Part shown: piece by piece, positions 11,851-23,248 of the stretch | How positions within the stretch are numbered: the stretch's first letter is position 1 | Layout of the letters: every line of letters starts with the position of its first letter | Source of the DNA: Tragulus kanchil | Lineage: Eukaryota; Chordata; Mammalia; Artiodactyla; Tragulidae | Length of the DNA stretch: 64,000 nt | Assembly (NCBI GenBank): GCA_022376925.1 | Contig: JAIOJX010000032.1 | Location: 202,240,939-202,304,938 of the forward strand | Direction: 5' to 3' | Program-made: the position numbers and the translations under genes | The notes under the pieces: model-generated | What the model saw: only the letters and a program-made list of their open reading frames with translations | Database searches by the model: none | Told to the model about the DNA's origin: nothing

Positions 11851-12481
11851 TATGCTGCTTAAAGGATGGATGTTTAAATTCACCATTTGGGGTGGCCTTG
11901 ATCTTGAACTTGTAGCCTCCAGAACTGTAAAAAAATAAATCCCTGCTGTTTAAGCCACTCAGTCTGTGGCATTCTGTTATGGCAGCCCTAGCAGATTAAT
12001 GTAACATCCTTACACCTTTTTCTTTCTTTCGTCTTTTTCCTTCTTTCCCCTCTTCCTCTTCCTCTTTCTTTCTCCTTTCTGAGCTACCTAAAATACAAAA
12101 TATAAAATGTTTTGTCTGTTTTCAACCATAAGGGAAAACTTCTATGGTTTCACCATTAGGCATGGGGTTTACTCTAGTTTTTATAGATATCCTTTATTAG
12201 ATTCAAGAAGTATTCTTCTATTCCTAGTGCATATCATGAATGAATGTTAAATGTTATCAATCATTTCTTCTGTATCCAATAAAATAACATTTTTCTCTCT
12301 GAAATGTTAGCATGGCAATTTACAGTGACTGCTGTCACTTCTTGCAGATTTTGGTTTAATTCTTTTTTTTCCCATGCAGATATCTTAAGCATTTATTTCT
12401 TTTAAAACAGTAAGCATATATTTCACATCCGTGATCAAGAATTCCAGTGCATGAGATTCATTCAGCCCAACATTTCACATG

Positions 12482-12942
12482 ATATACTCCGTATATAAGT
12501 TATATAAGCAGGGTGATAATATACAGCCTTGTTGTACTCTTTCCCCAGTTTGAACCAGTCAGTTGTTTGAATTTGAGCCAGTCAGTTATTTCATGTCCAG
12601 TTCTAACTGTTACTTCTTGACTAACATACAGGTTTCTCAGGAGGCAGGTAATGTGGCCTGGTATTCCCATCTCTTGAAGAGTTTTCCACAGTTTGTTGTG
12701 ATGCACACAGTCAAAGGCTTTAGTATAGTCAATGAAACTGAATTAGATGTTTCCGGGATTCTCTTGCTTTTTCTGTGATTCGACAGATATTGGCAATTTG
12801 ATCTCTGATTCCTCTGCCTCTTGGAAACCCAGCTTGCACATCTGGAAGTTCTCAGTTCATGTACTGCTGATGCCTAGCTTGAAGGATTTTGAGCATAACC
12901 TTGCTAGGATGTGAAATGAGTGCAATTAGATGGCATTTGAAC
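12482..12942 (-). mobile_element. BovB RT fragment, second copy
   Basis: Copy at offset 1092 from the previous one. It matches the third copy better than the first near its 3' end. Confidence 0.88.
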
Positions 12943-13125
12943 TATGCTGCTTAAAGGATGGATGTTTAAATTCACCATTTGGGGTGGTCTAGCTGCCAAA
13001 ACCACAGCCCAAGTTTGCATCTTTCTCTTCTAATTTGGCAATGTCTATAGAGCTAATGAAGCTCTCTCGCCCTCTTATCTGCTCTTCGATATCTTTAATT
13101 TAGAATATTTAGTTCATGTACTTTT

Positions 13126-13395
13126 TAAAAAGATTTTGGCCTCTTTTATTGGTTTTTTATTTATTTATTTTCATCCATCTTTTTTCTTTGGCCTGTGTGG
13201 GCCTCCCATTGCTGTAGCCTCTCTTGTTGCAGAGCACCAGCTCTGGGTGCATGTGCTGCAGAGCACTGACTCCTAATTGGACACACCAGTCCAGCCGCTC
13301 CACAGCACATGGAATCCTCCCATGCTAGGGATCGAACTAGTGGCCCTTGCAGTGCAAGGCAGACTCTTTACCCACTGGCCCACCAGAGAAGCCCC
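13126..13395 (-). mobile_element. SINE with GACGGATG-type 3' body
   Basis: 16-bp target duplication TAGTTCATGTACTTTT at 13110-13125 and 13396-13411. Reverse body 'cctcttttattggtttttta', 'ttttcatccatc', head 'accagagaagcccc'. Doubled at 14190-14459 with several base differences. Confidence 0.87.
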
Positions 13396-14189
13396 TAGTT
13401 CATGTACTTTTAAGAAAATACCTTTATTGACATATAGCTCACATGCCATACAGATCACTCATTTAATGTACAAGTCAGTGTTTTCTAGTCCATTGGCAGA
13501 TCTGTGCAGTCATCACCAAAATCTAAATTTAGAACACTTTTGTCACCCCCAAAAAGTACCTCATGCCAATTAGCTGTCAGGTCTATTTCCCTTCACCTTC
13601 CCCTGGGAAGCCACTTATCTATTTTCTGTTTTCGTAGACGTGTCTATTCTGGACATTTCATAAAAAAGGTCTTTTAAAACTGAAAAATCATCAGGTTTTT
13701 TCAGGAGGCAGGTAATGTGGCCTGGTATTCCCATCTCTTGAAGAGTTTTCCACAGTTTGTTGTGATGCACACAGTCAAAGGCTTTAGTATAGTCAATGAA
13801 ACTGAATTAGATGTTTCCGGGATTCTCTTGCTTTTTCTGTGATTCGACAGATATTGGCAATTTGATCTCTGATTCCTCTGCCTCTTGGAAACCCAGCTTG
13901 CACATCTGGAAGTTCTCAGTTCATGTACTGCTGATGCCTAGCTTGAAGGATTTTGAGCATAACCTTGCTAGGATGTGAAATGAGTGCAATTAGATGGCAT
14001 TTGAACTATGCTGCTTAAAGGATGGATGTTTAAATTCACCATTTGGGGTGGTCTAGCTGCCAAAACCACAGCCCAAGTTTGCATCTTTCTCTTCTAATTT
14101 GGCAATGTCTATAGAGCTAATGAAGCTCTCTCGCCCTCTTATCTGCTCTTCGATATCTTTAATTTAGAATATTTAGTTCATGTACTTTT

Positions 14190-14459
14190 TAAAAAGATTT
14201 TGGCCTCTTTTATTGGTTTTTTATTTATTTATTTTCATCCATCTTTATTCTTTGGCCTGTGTGGGCCTCCCATTGTAGTAGCCTCTCTTGTTGCAGAGCA
14301 CTGGCTCTGGGTGCATGTGCTCCAGAGCACTGGCTCCTAATTGGACACACCAGTCCAGCTGCTCCGCGGCACATGGAATCCTCCCATGCTAGGGATCGAA
14401 CTAGTGGCCCTTGCAGTGCAAGGCAGACTCTTTACCCACTGGCCCACCAGAGAAGCCCC
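14190..14459 (-). mobile_element. SINE, duplicate of the 13126 copy
   Basis: Same insertion with the same target-site duplication, produced by duplication 4. It differs from the first copy at several bases within the tRNA-like part. Confidence 0.87.
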
Positions 14460-14463
14460 TAGT

Positions 14464-15760
14464 TCATGTACTTTTAAGAAAATACCTTTATTGACATATA
14501 GCTCACATGCCATACAGATCACTCATTTAATGTACAAGTCAGTGTTTTCTAGTCCATTGGCAGATCTGTGCAGTCATCACCAAAATCTAAATTTAGAACA
14601 CTTTTGTCACCCCCAAAAAGTACCTCATGCCAATTAGCTGTCAGGTCTATTTCCCTTCACCTTCCCCTGGGAAGCCACTTATCTATTTTCTGTTTTCGTA
14701 GACGTGTCTATTCTGGACATTTCATAAAAAGGGAATCATCCAGCATGTAGTCTTTTAAAACTGACTTTTTTCACTTAACATAATATTGTCTACTGACTTC
14801 TAATGCAGTTATTTCTATGGCTGGGTTTAGGTCTACCATCTTGCTATTTTTTCCCATTTGTCCCATATGTTCTTTGTTCCTTTTTTGGCCTTCTTTCTTG
14901 CCTGCTTTGGGACTGAGTATTTTTTAGGAGTTCATCTGTTGGCTTATTAGTTATTCCTTTCTCTTTTTTAGTGTTTGGTCTCAAGTTTACAATATGCATC
15001 TTTAATTTCTACCTTTACATAATATTATCCTACAGCACATATTACACAAGAAACTTACAACATTGTGTTCCTTTTCTTCCTCTCTCGTCCTCAGAATAAA
15101 CTTCTATGTTTATTCTCAGCTTAGCAGTGCATTGTTTTTATTTTTACTTAAGCCTTTGCTTATCTTTAACATAAATGTTTAAATAATGAGAAAACATATT
15201 TTACTTTCACCATCTCCCATATTTATTTATTTGTAAAGATTTGAGTTTCTGCCTGGTATCATTTCCCTCAACAGGTCTGTGGGGAATGAATTCCATCGGC
15301 TTTATCCCTGGAAATAGAAATCTAGGTTGACCGTTTTTTTCTTTTTTTCTTGATTTAGTTTGTAACTTGTATTATTTCTACTGAGAAGTCAGAGATGATT
15401 CATATACTTTTCTTCCTCCATAAATGTTTCTTTTTTCCTCTGGCTCCCTGAAAAGAAATTTTTTATCATTGATCTTCAGCAGTTGAAATATAATGTGCCT
15501 TGGTCTCATGTTCATGTGTTTGGCATAATTTCATTCTCTGGGATCTGTGGGTTTATATTTTCCATCAAATTTGGATACTTTCCAGCCATTGTTTTTCAAG
15601 TATGTGCCCCCCCTCAAGTATATGGAATAGTTACATATATTATCCCCGTTGATGCTGTCACAGGCTACGCAGACTCTGCTCCTCTTCACAGTCTTTTTTT
15701 CTTCTCTGGTTCCGCTGTAGCCTCTTTAGAGGCCATCCGAATCTTACTGGAGAACCTAGC
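14464..15760 (-). mobile_element. Old L1 fragment(s), antisense
   Basis: T-rich reverse L1 text, for example 'tccatatttatttatttgta', 'ggacatttcataaaaaggga', 'gtgccttggtctcatgttca'. No long frame. Part (13412-13666) is duplicated upstream. Confidence 0.65.
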
Positions 15761-18003
15761 AGTCCTTCACTGGAGGTCTAATCTCTGTAAATGATCCTTT
15801 CCATCAGATTCATTCATGTATTGGAAAAATAAAAAAGAATACAAAGACACAATCAACCTCAGGCTTCAGCACGGTAGTTACCTCTTATGAAAAGGTGATG
15901 GGAAGTACATCAGGGAAAATTTAACTATGTTGGCAATCTTTTATTTCTTAAGCTGGAAGCAAGAACATGGGCTTTGTTGTGTCATTCTTTATATCATTTT
16001 GTTTTAAATATTGCATAATTTTTAAAGAGACACAAGGGCATGAACCTTAACATGTTAGAATCTTTGAAACTGTAATGAAAGAATTGAGACGAGACACCGG
16101 GGACACGGAAAGCCATCAGGGCCTACATTCTGGCTCCTGGTACTTTCTGTTTCTTAAAAGATACTTCATTGGTTTTCATCCTCTTCTCTCTGTTGCTTAA
16201 AGAAGGAATAAAGCAGCAATAGAGGCAGAGGATAACCATTCGCTGAGTCAGGTGCCTCTAAGCTGGCATTACCTGCTTTCTAGCAGATTTTAATCCTGAC
16301 TTTATTACCAGCATACCATCAGTATGCAGGGAAATCAGGCTAACAAGTAAGTGTCTTTTTTACTGCAGCAAGATGAGTCCTGTCCAAGCCTTCATTTCCC
16401 CTGTAACTGAGCAATGCTTAATACTCTCAGCCATGATCACTATATCCTTTCACATCCTTCTAGTGTTCTCAGCAGAAACCCTCCCTCCATCCTGTCTCTT
16501 CAGCCTGATGAGCTGGAGGACCAGCTACTTCCTGGCCCCTTCACTTCCCTCACTAGACTGGCCCCTCACCAAGACACATCATAGTTAAGAGCTAACGTCT
16601 GTTATACTTTCCCATATTAACTTATATAATCCTCACGACATCTCTACATGGTAGACATTACTATTATAGTTCTCATTTGAGCTTCAAAATATCTCAGGTA
16701 AGGGAGACACCACTGTTGTCATCGGTAACAACTTGAAGATGAGGAATCAAACGTTCAGTTACTTGAACAAGGTCACACAGGCAGGAAATGGCTCAGCCGA
16801 TACTGGAACTCAGTTTTTCTCTCTCTAGTTTTTGTGTGTCTTGTGAATGATCAGGACTGTCTGGTCAATCCATAGAAGCATAAGAAAAAAGTCCTTCACT
16901 GGAGGTAAGAATACCTTTCCATCAGATTCATTCATGTATTGGAAAAATAAAGAATACAAAGACACAATCAACCTCAGGCTTCAGCACGGTAGTTACCTCT
17001 TATGAAAAGGTGATGGGAAGTACATCAGGGAAAATTTAACTATGTTGGCAATCTTTTATTTCTTAAGCTGGAAGCAAGAACATGGGCTTTGTTGTGTCAT
17101 TCTTTATATCATTTTGTTTTAAATATTGCATAATTTTTAAAGAGACACAAGGGCATGAACCTTAACATGTTAGAATCTTTGAAACTGTAATGAAAGAATT
17201 GAGACGAGACACCGGGGACACGGAAAGCCATCAGGGCCTACATTCTGGCTCCCTGGTACTTTCTGTTTCTTAAAAGATACTTCATTGGTTTTCATCCTCT
17301 TCTCTCTGTTGCTTAAAGAAGGAATAAAGCAGCAATAGAGGCAGAGGATAACCATTCGCTGAGTCAGGTGCCTCTAAGCTGGCATTACCTGCTTTCTAGC
17401 AGATTTTAATCCTGACTTTATTACCAGCATACCATCAGTATGCAGGGAAATCAGGCTAACAAGTAAGTGTCTTTTTTACTGCAGCAAGATGAGTCCTGTC
17501 CAAGCCTTCATTTCCCCTGTAACTGAGCAATGCTTAATACTCTCAGCCATGATCACTATATCCTTTCACATCCTTCTAGTGTTCTCAGCAGAAACCCTCC
17601 CTCCATCCTGTCTCTTCAGCCTGATGAGCTGGAGGACCAGCTACTTCCTGGCCCCTTCACTTCCCTCACTAGACTGGCCCCTCACCAAGACACATCATAG
17701 TTAAGAGCTAACGTCTGTTATACTTTCCCATATTAACTTATATAATCCTCACGACATCTCTACATGGTAGACATTACTATTATAGTTCTCATTTGAGCTT
17801 CAAAATATCTCAGGTAAGGGAGACACCACTGTTGTCATCGGTAACAACTTGAAGATGAGGAATCAAACGTTCAGTTACTTGAACAAGGTCACACAGGCAG
17901 GAAATGGCTCAGCCGATACTGGAACTCAGTTTTTCTCTCTCTAGTTTTTGTGTGTCTTGTGAATGATCAGGACTGTCTGGTCAATCCATAGAAGCATAAG
18001 AAA
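15761..18003. repeat. Tandem duplication 5: 15761..16887 and 16890..18003
   Basis: Offset 1116-1129. The start of copy B is a shortened, altered version of the start of copy A, including an 11-bp net loss near 16905. The rest is nearly identical. The unit is mostly unique DNA with a MIR relic. Confidence 0.96.
16590..16813 (+). mobile_element. MIR relic
   Basis: 'taatcctcacgacatctcta...' followed by 'gaacaaggtcacacaggcag' is the classic MIR order. Repeated at 17706-17929. Confidence 0.75.
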
Positions 18004-19447
18004 CAGTGAATCGCTGTTGATTTAAGCCCTGGGTTTGGGGTGACATGTCGTCCAGCAATATGTAACTGAAACAGATGTTGAAAATTAGAATTTAGATGAG
18101 TATTTTCCTCATGAAAATATATTTTCAGTGCGTTATTAAGTGAAAAAAGCAGGCTTTAAAATAATATATGCAACATGATTTCATTGTTGTAAAAAACAAC
18201 AACAACAAAAGCATACTTTGAACCTATTCTGCTTCCAAGTTGGATGGTGTGATGGTGAAGGATGCTTGTATTCCAAACAGGATGCTGGGTAGTTCAGATT
18301 CTCTTGCCTGGAAGCTGATGACTGGAGCCCAAAGGGAGGATAGTAGGGTGGCCTCCGGGCCCCACAGGGTGTAAGCCCCTCTGGGCACAGAGACTCCAGC
18401 CTTACTCATCTCTGTCTCCCACAGCACCAGGACATATCTCATCAGAGTCTGGACCATCAGGAAAGCGTCTCTGTCACCTGCGAGGGGCCAGGCGGGCACC
18501 ATTCAGAGGGAAGGGGCCCAGGGGATGGGGAGGGAGGATGAGGAGGAGATGCAATGGGTGGGTAGGGTAAGCCACCTGCCCCCGGAACTCTTCATTACCC
18601 TGGGCCACTCAGGATGATTGGTCCCCCTAGGGCAGGTCAGCGATAGAGCATGGAGGGGAGGGTTGGTGGAAATGGGGTGAGGACAGAGACGGGGCAGAGA
18701 GGGCAGCTGAGGACGGGGCAGTGGGGCCTGCCTTTCCTTTGTTTCTGTGGTTTTCTGTCTCTTGCGGAACAAAGCCTTTCTCTGCTGGGAGGGGTGGGTG
18801 TGTGTGTGTGATGTGGGAGAGCTCTCTCTCCCTCCCTCTCTCCCTCTTCCTCACCGCAGGCCTGCACCCCTCCCTGCTGGCAGTGACTCAGCAGGAAAGC
18901 CAGGCCTGCTTCTCACTCAGGCTCCCGGTCCAGCTGCTGCTGCCCCTCCCCAACTCCCTGCTGGGCTTCTCCTCCCTCAGGCACCCACGGGGAGGGCCAG
19001 AGGCCCGGATCTCTCTGACCCTATCACAAGAGCAGGGGTAAGAGTCGGGGCAAAAGCCAGGGGGAAGGAGTGGAAAGACTGAAGTCATGCGCCTCCCTTG
19101 CTGAGCAGAGAGATGGCTTTTCTGGGCTTGGAGGAACTGGAGACAGGCCAGAGCCAGGGTCCTGGGGGACCAGGGGGTGGGGAGGCTGCTGGGGGTGGAA
19201 GCAGCCAGTGCTGCCCACAGCTCTTTGTCTAGAAGAGACCGCCAGACCACAGATCAGTTACGCGGCTTCTTGCCAACGTTACCAGCAAGGTCCCATTGTC
19301 TCTGCCTGCTCCAAACGTATCCCCGAAAGGCTGTCAGTGCTGTGAACATGCTCTTGGCCCCCAAAGTTGCCTCCACCATCTGGCAGCTCCTCCAAGTTCG
19401 GCCATCAGACCCCTACCTGGGACAGATAAGTGAACATGAAGGTGTCA
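18004..19447. other. Unique intergenic DNA
   Basis: An ACAACAACAA run occurs near 18195, GT repeats at 18787-18810 and a CTCTCTCCCTCC tract near 18824-18852. Open frames lie on both strands with no recognisable domain. I see no supported gene. Confidence 0.5.
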
Positions 19448-19600
19448 CAGGCTTGAGAGAGCCAGGCCCCGTCACAGGGCTGCCACCTACAGGCTGGGTG
19501 ACCTGGGACCAACCCCTGGCAGCCCTCAGGCCCTGTGCCTTCATCTGTCAAATGGGAATGAGGTGCCTCAGGGCCAGGCTGGTGAAGGTGCAGGAGACAC
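19448..19600 (+). mobile_element. MIR relic
   Basis: 'aggctgggtgacctgggacc', 'ccttcatctgtcaaatggga' are MIR core features. Confidence 0.75.
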
Positions 19601-19708
19601 AGTGTCAACATCCAAGCCATCCTTCACACCCTAAAGTGCCTGAGCTCCCTTCCCACGGGAACAGGTCATGAGCAGGCAAACGAGTATTTTAAAAGGAGTC
19701 AGAGGAGC

Positions 19709-20030
19709 TTCCCAGTGCTAAAGAATCCAACTACCAATGTAGGAGACAGAGGTTTGATCCCTGCTCAGGGAGGAGCCCATATGCTGCGGAACGACTAAGC
19801 CCGTGCATTGCAACTGTTGAGTCTGTGCTCTAGAGCCGGGGAACCGCAGCTACTGAGCCCTCACCCAGCGGCTACTGGAGCCCGCAGAGGGGGAAGCCGC
19901 CACAGTGAGAACCCTGCGCGCCATGGCTCGAGAGCAGACCCCCACCCCTGCACGCCACAGCTACGGAAGTGCTTCACAGCAACGAAGACCCGGTGCAGCT
20001 CAAAATAACGTTACTTAAAACCTTTTTTAA
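19709..20030 (+). mobile_element. CHR-2-like SINE
   Basis: 'gaggtttgatccctgctcag', 'gcggaacgactaagcccgtg', 'tgtgctctagagccggggaa', 'gcaacgaagacccggtgcag': the CHR-2 order of tRNA-like head and GC-rich body, moderately diverged. Confidence 0.85.
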
Positions 20031-21076
20031 AGGTGAGACTGAGTGGCCTCAGCCCCAGAGGTGTCTCCTAGGCAGGAAAGAGAAGGCAGGGGTGGATCAG
20101 GAGGAACCATCCGGCAGCATCCTACAAACCTCTTTGCCCACCTCACCAAGGCAAGCGCCGCGCTCCTGCCGTGTGGCAGCCGATGGCACCGGGCCTCCGC
20201 TCCCACTCCCCTCCCTGCCGCTTCTACCAGACTCCACTCTGGAAAGGGCCCGGGCATTTGGGGGTGCATAGGAGGCCGGGGAGAAGATGCCATACTGGAC
20301 CTGCAGGGTTAGGACCGTGGGCAGCAGAGAGCAGGCTTGAGGGTGGGGGTGCACAGAACTGACCGCTGGCAGTGGTAACACATAGAGCAGAACCCCAGCG
20401 TCATTTACATGCAGAGAGGAAATAACCCCATTGCTGTCTTCGGGTACCTCTTGTTCTGTGGTCTTATGGCTGTTGGTTATTTCCCTGGTTAATTTATACC
20501 CATGAGCTTGCTAGGGAGAGATACCCATATAGGCAGGAGATGGTTCGTCACGGGTGAAATATAGTAGAGAATTCTCACTGCTTCTCAGCAACCATTCTCC
20601 TTTCCTTCCCCAGAAATTGGATGTCCTGAAATAAAGATTAATTCTTTTGTTCCTAGATATGGTCCCGTGACTAAGTTCTAACCATTGGGAAATAAATGGA
20701 AGAATCACAAGCTGCCAACGAGGGTCCTTAGGTAGAGAGGGTATGTCCTTGCTCAGCTTTCTTTCATACTTCCTACTGGTGGGGTGCTGTCCTGAGGGCT
20801 GGAATCTGAACAACTGTTTTGGACCACGAGACGCATCCCGAGACTGGTGAGGAGATGCTACAGAAGCAGCCTGGGTCCTGATGTCACGAAGGGCTTTGCC
20901 GGCCCTGAGCTGGCACATCCACCATGAGGATGAGGTCACCACCTGTGGGATGACCGAGCAGGGCGCTGGGAGGGCTTGGGTCTTTCCTGACACTGGAGAG
21001 GGACTGTGTGAGCTGTGGGAGGCCCGCCGCTCGACTCAATACAGAGGGCACTACGGGTCTGTCTTAATTAAGCCGA
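20031..21076. other. Unique intergenic DNA
   Basis: No recognised repeat or gene. A 160-codon minus-strand frame (20511-20993) has no recognisable domain or splice context. Confidence 0.5.
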
Positions 21077-23248
21077 GTCTACTATGAGTTTCTTGTCCCT
21101 TCTCAGCCAAACCAAAATCTAAGTGAAATCCACAGTGAGTTTGTTCACTGTGCAATATGAGATGGGCAGGGAAGACCCGTGCAAAGCCTCTCTTGGTCTG
21201 GACCTTGGAGGATATTTGGTGATGTGTGCCTAAGGCAGTGTCCAGCCATTGAGTGGCCTGGGAATGGAACGGGAGGGCCTAGGCAAGGCCTCCTTCTTCT
21301 CGGAGGTCCACCAGACAGACACCTTGATGTTAGCCCAGTGAGACCCGGGACAGACTTCCGACCTCCAGGACTGGCTAGTGAGTGGACGCTTGCCCAGGTT
21401 GGAACAGAAAATGACAGTGTGTGATCCTCCTTTCCTGGAATCCTCCAGCTGCCGTAGAAGGAGAACATGTGAAATACAGTTCTGAAGGCCACCTGACAGC
21501 CAGCAGAACAGAAATGGAGCCGCAGCTTCCAAAAAAGATTAACTTCCATTTCCAGCCGCAACAGGTTTTGAGCTGAGTTCACCTCTGCCCCCATTTAAAC
21601 AAGACAATCCTTCATTTAATGGATTTCAATAGAGGAGCAAGAATAGATCTAGAAGAAAGAGTATAATTGAAAAATATTTGGGCTTCTAATTATTTCCTAT
21701 AAAATAATAACCTCTTCTATTTCAAATGCCTTATGTAACAACACTCAAAAGAGTTTAAAAAATGGAATGAGATCTGAAGACTGAGAAACAAGCTGGTGAA
21801 TATGCTAACTTTATTGCCCCCTTGGAACTATGATTAATATAGAAAGGTAGAGACCGGCCCTGCCCCCAGCACAGAGAAGATGCTCAGTGAGTATTTCTTT
21901 ACTGACAGACTGCCTGTTCAGTTTCAGGCAGAGAGTGAAGCACCCCCTGGAGATGGAGTGGTGGTGGAGACCAGGAGAGACATACCATAGAGGAATGTGC
22001 CTCTGGAGGATGGGGCAATGATAAAATATAAGTCACGTGGTCTGCAGCACACCCCTGCCCAAATAGGGCAACCTTCCTGGGGTCTGCTGGGAAAGCCCTG
22101 CGTGTTCTTAAGGCAGGCTATTCCTAGGAAGGATGCTTTACAGTTAGCCATGGCACGTACTTTTATGGTCTACTATGAGTTTCTTGTCCCTTCTCAGCCA
22201 AACCAAAATCTAAGTGAAATCCACAGTGAGTTTGTTCACTGTGCAATATGAGATGGGCAGGGAAGACCCGTGCAAAGCCTCTCTTGGTCTGGACCTTGGA
22301 GGATATTTGGTGATGTGTGCCTAAGGCAGTGTCCAGCCATTGAGTGGCCTGGGAATGGAACGGGAGGGCCTAGGCAAGGCCTCCTTCTTCTCGGAGGTCC
22401 ACCAGACAGACACCTTGATGTTAGCCCAGTGAGACCCGGGACAGACTTCCGACCTCCAGGACTGGCTAGTGAGTGGACGCTTGCCCAGGTTGGAACAGAA
22501 AATGACAGTGTGTGATCCTCCTTTCCTGGAATCCTCCAGCTGCCGTAGAAGGAGAACATGTGAAATACAGTTCTGAAGGCCACCTGACAGCCAGCAGAAC
22601 AGAAATGGAGCCGCAGCTTCCAAAAAAGATTAACTTCCATTTCCAGCCGCAACAGGTTTTGAGCTGAGTTCACCTCTGCCCCCATTTAAACAAGACAATC
22701 CTTCATTTAATGGATTTCAATAGAGGAGCAAGAATAGATCTAGAAGAAAGAGTATAATTGAAAAATATTTGGGCTTCTAATTATTTCCTATAAAATAATA
22801 ACCTCTTCTATTTCAAATGCCTTATGTAACAACACTCAAAAGAGTTTAAAAAATGGAATGAGATCTGAAGACTGAGAAACAAGCTGGTGAATATGCTAAC
22901 TTTATTGCCCCCTTGGAACTATGATTAATATAGAAAGGTAGAGACCGGCCCTGCCCCCAGCACAGAGAAGATGCTCAGTGAGTATTTCTTTACTGACAGA
23001 CTGCCTGTTCAGTTTCAGGCAGAGAGTGAAGCACCCCCTGGAGATGGAGTGGTGGTGGAGACCAGGAGAGACATACCATAGAGGAATGTGCCTCTGGAGG
23101 ATGGGGCAATGATAAAATATAAGTCACGTGGTCTGCAGCACACCCCTGCCCAAATAGGGCAACCTTCCTGGGGTCTGCTGGGAAAGCCCTGCGTGTTCTT
23201 AAGGCAGGCTATTCCTAGGAAGGATGCTTTACAGTTAGCCATGGCACG
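21077..23248. repeat. Tandem duplication 6: 21077..22157 and 22168..23248
   Basis: 1081-bp copies, offset 1091, 10-bp spacer. I saw no differences between the copies. The content is unique intergenic DNA. Confidence 0.97.

Larger units (their letters stand above)
10804..12987. repeat. Tandem duplication 3: 10804..11895 and 11896..12987
   Basis: Exactly abutting 1092-bp copies with no spacer. They are nearly identical over the first ~950 bp, then show seven mismatches within about 85 bp near 11770-11845. The unit carries an LTR-like 3' end, a pyrimidine tract, L1 and a BovB reverse-transcriptase fragment. Confidence 0.97.
12637..14730. repeat. Tandem duplication 4: 12637..13666 and 13701..14730
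   Basis: 1030-bp unit, offset 1064, 34-bp spacer. It overlaps duplication 3, so part of the BovB fragment is present three times. Several mismatches fall within the included SINE. Confidence 0.96.

Noticed and set aside
18224..18502. 92-codon minus-strand frame considered as a coding exon
   Set aside because: No homologous family recognised and no convincing acceptor/donor pair fitting the frame.
19177..19671. 164-codon + strand frame
   Set aside because: It crosses a MIR relic, has no recognisable domain and overlaps other frames; chance is sufficient.
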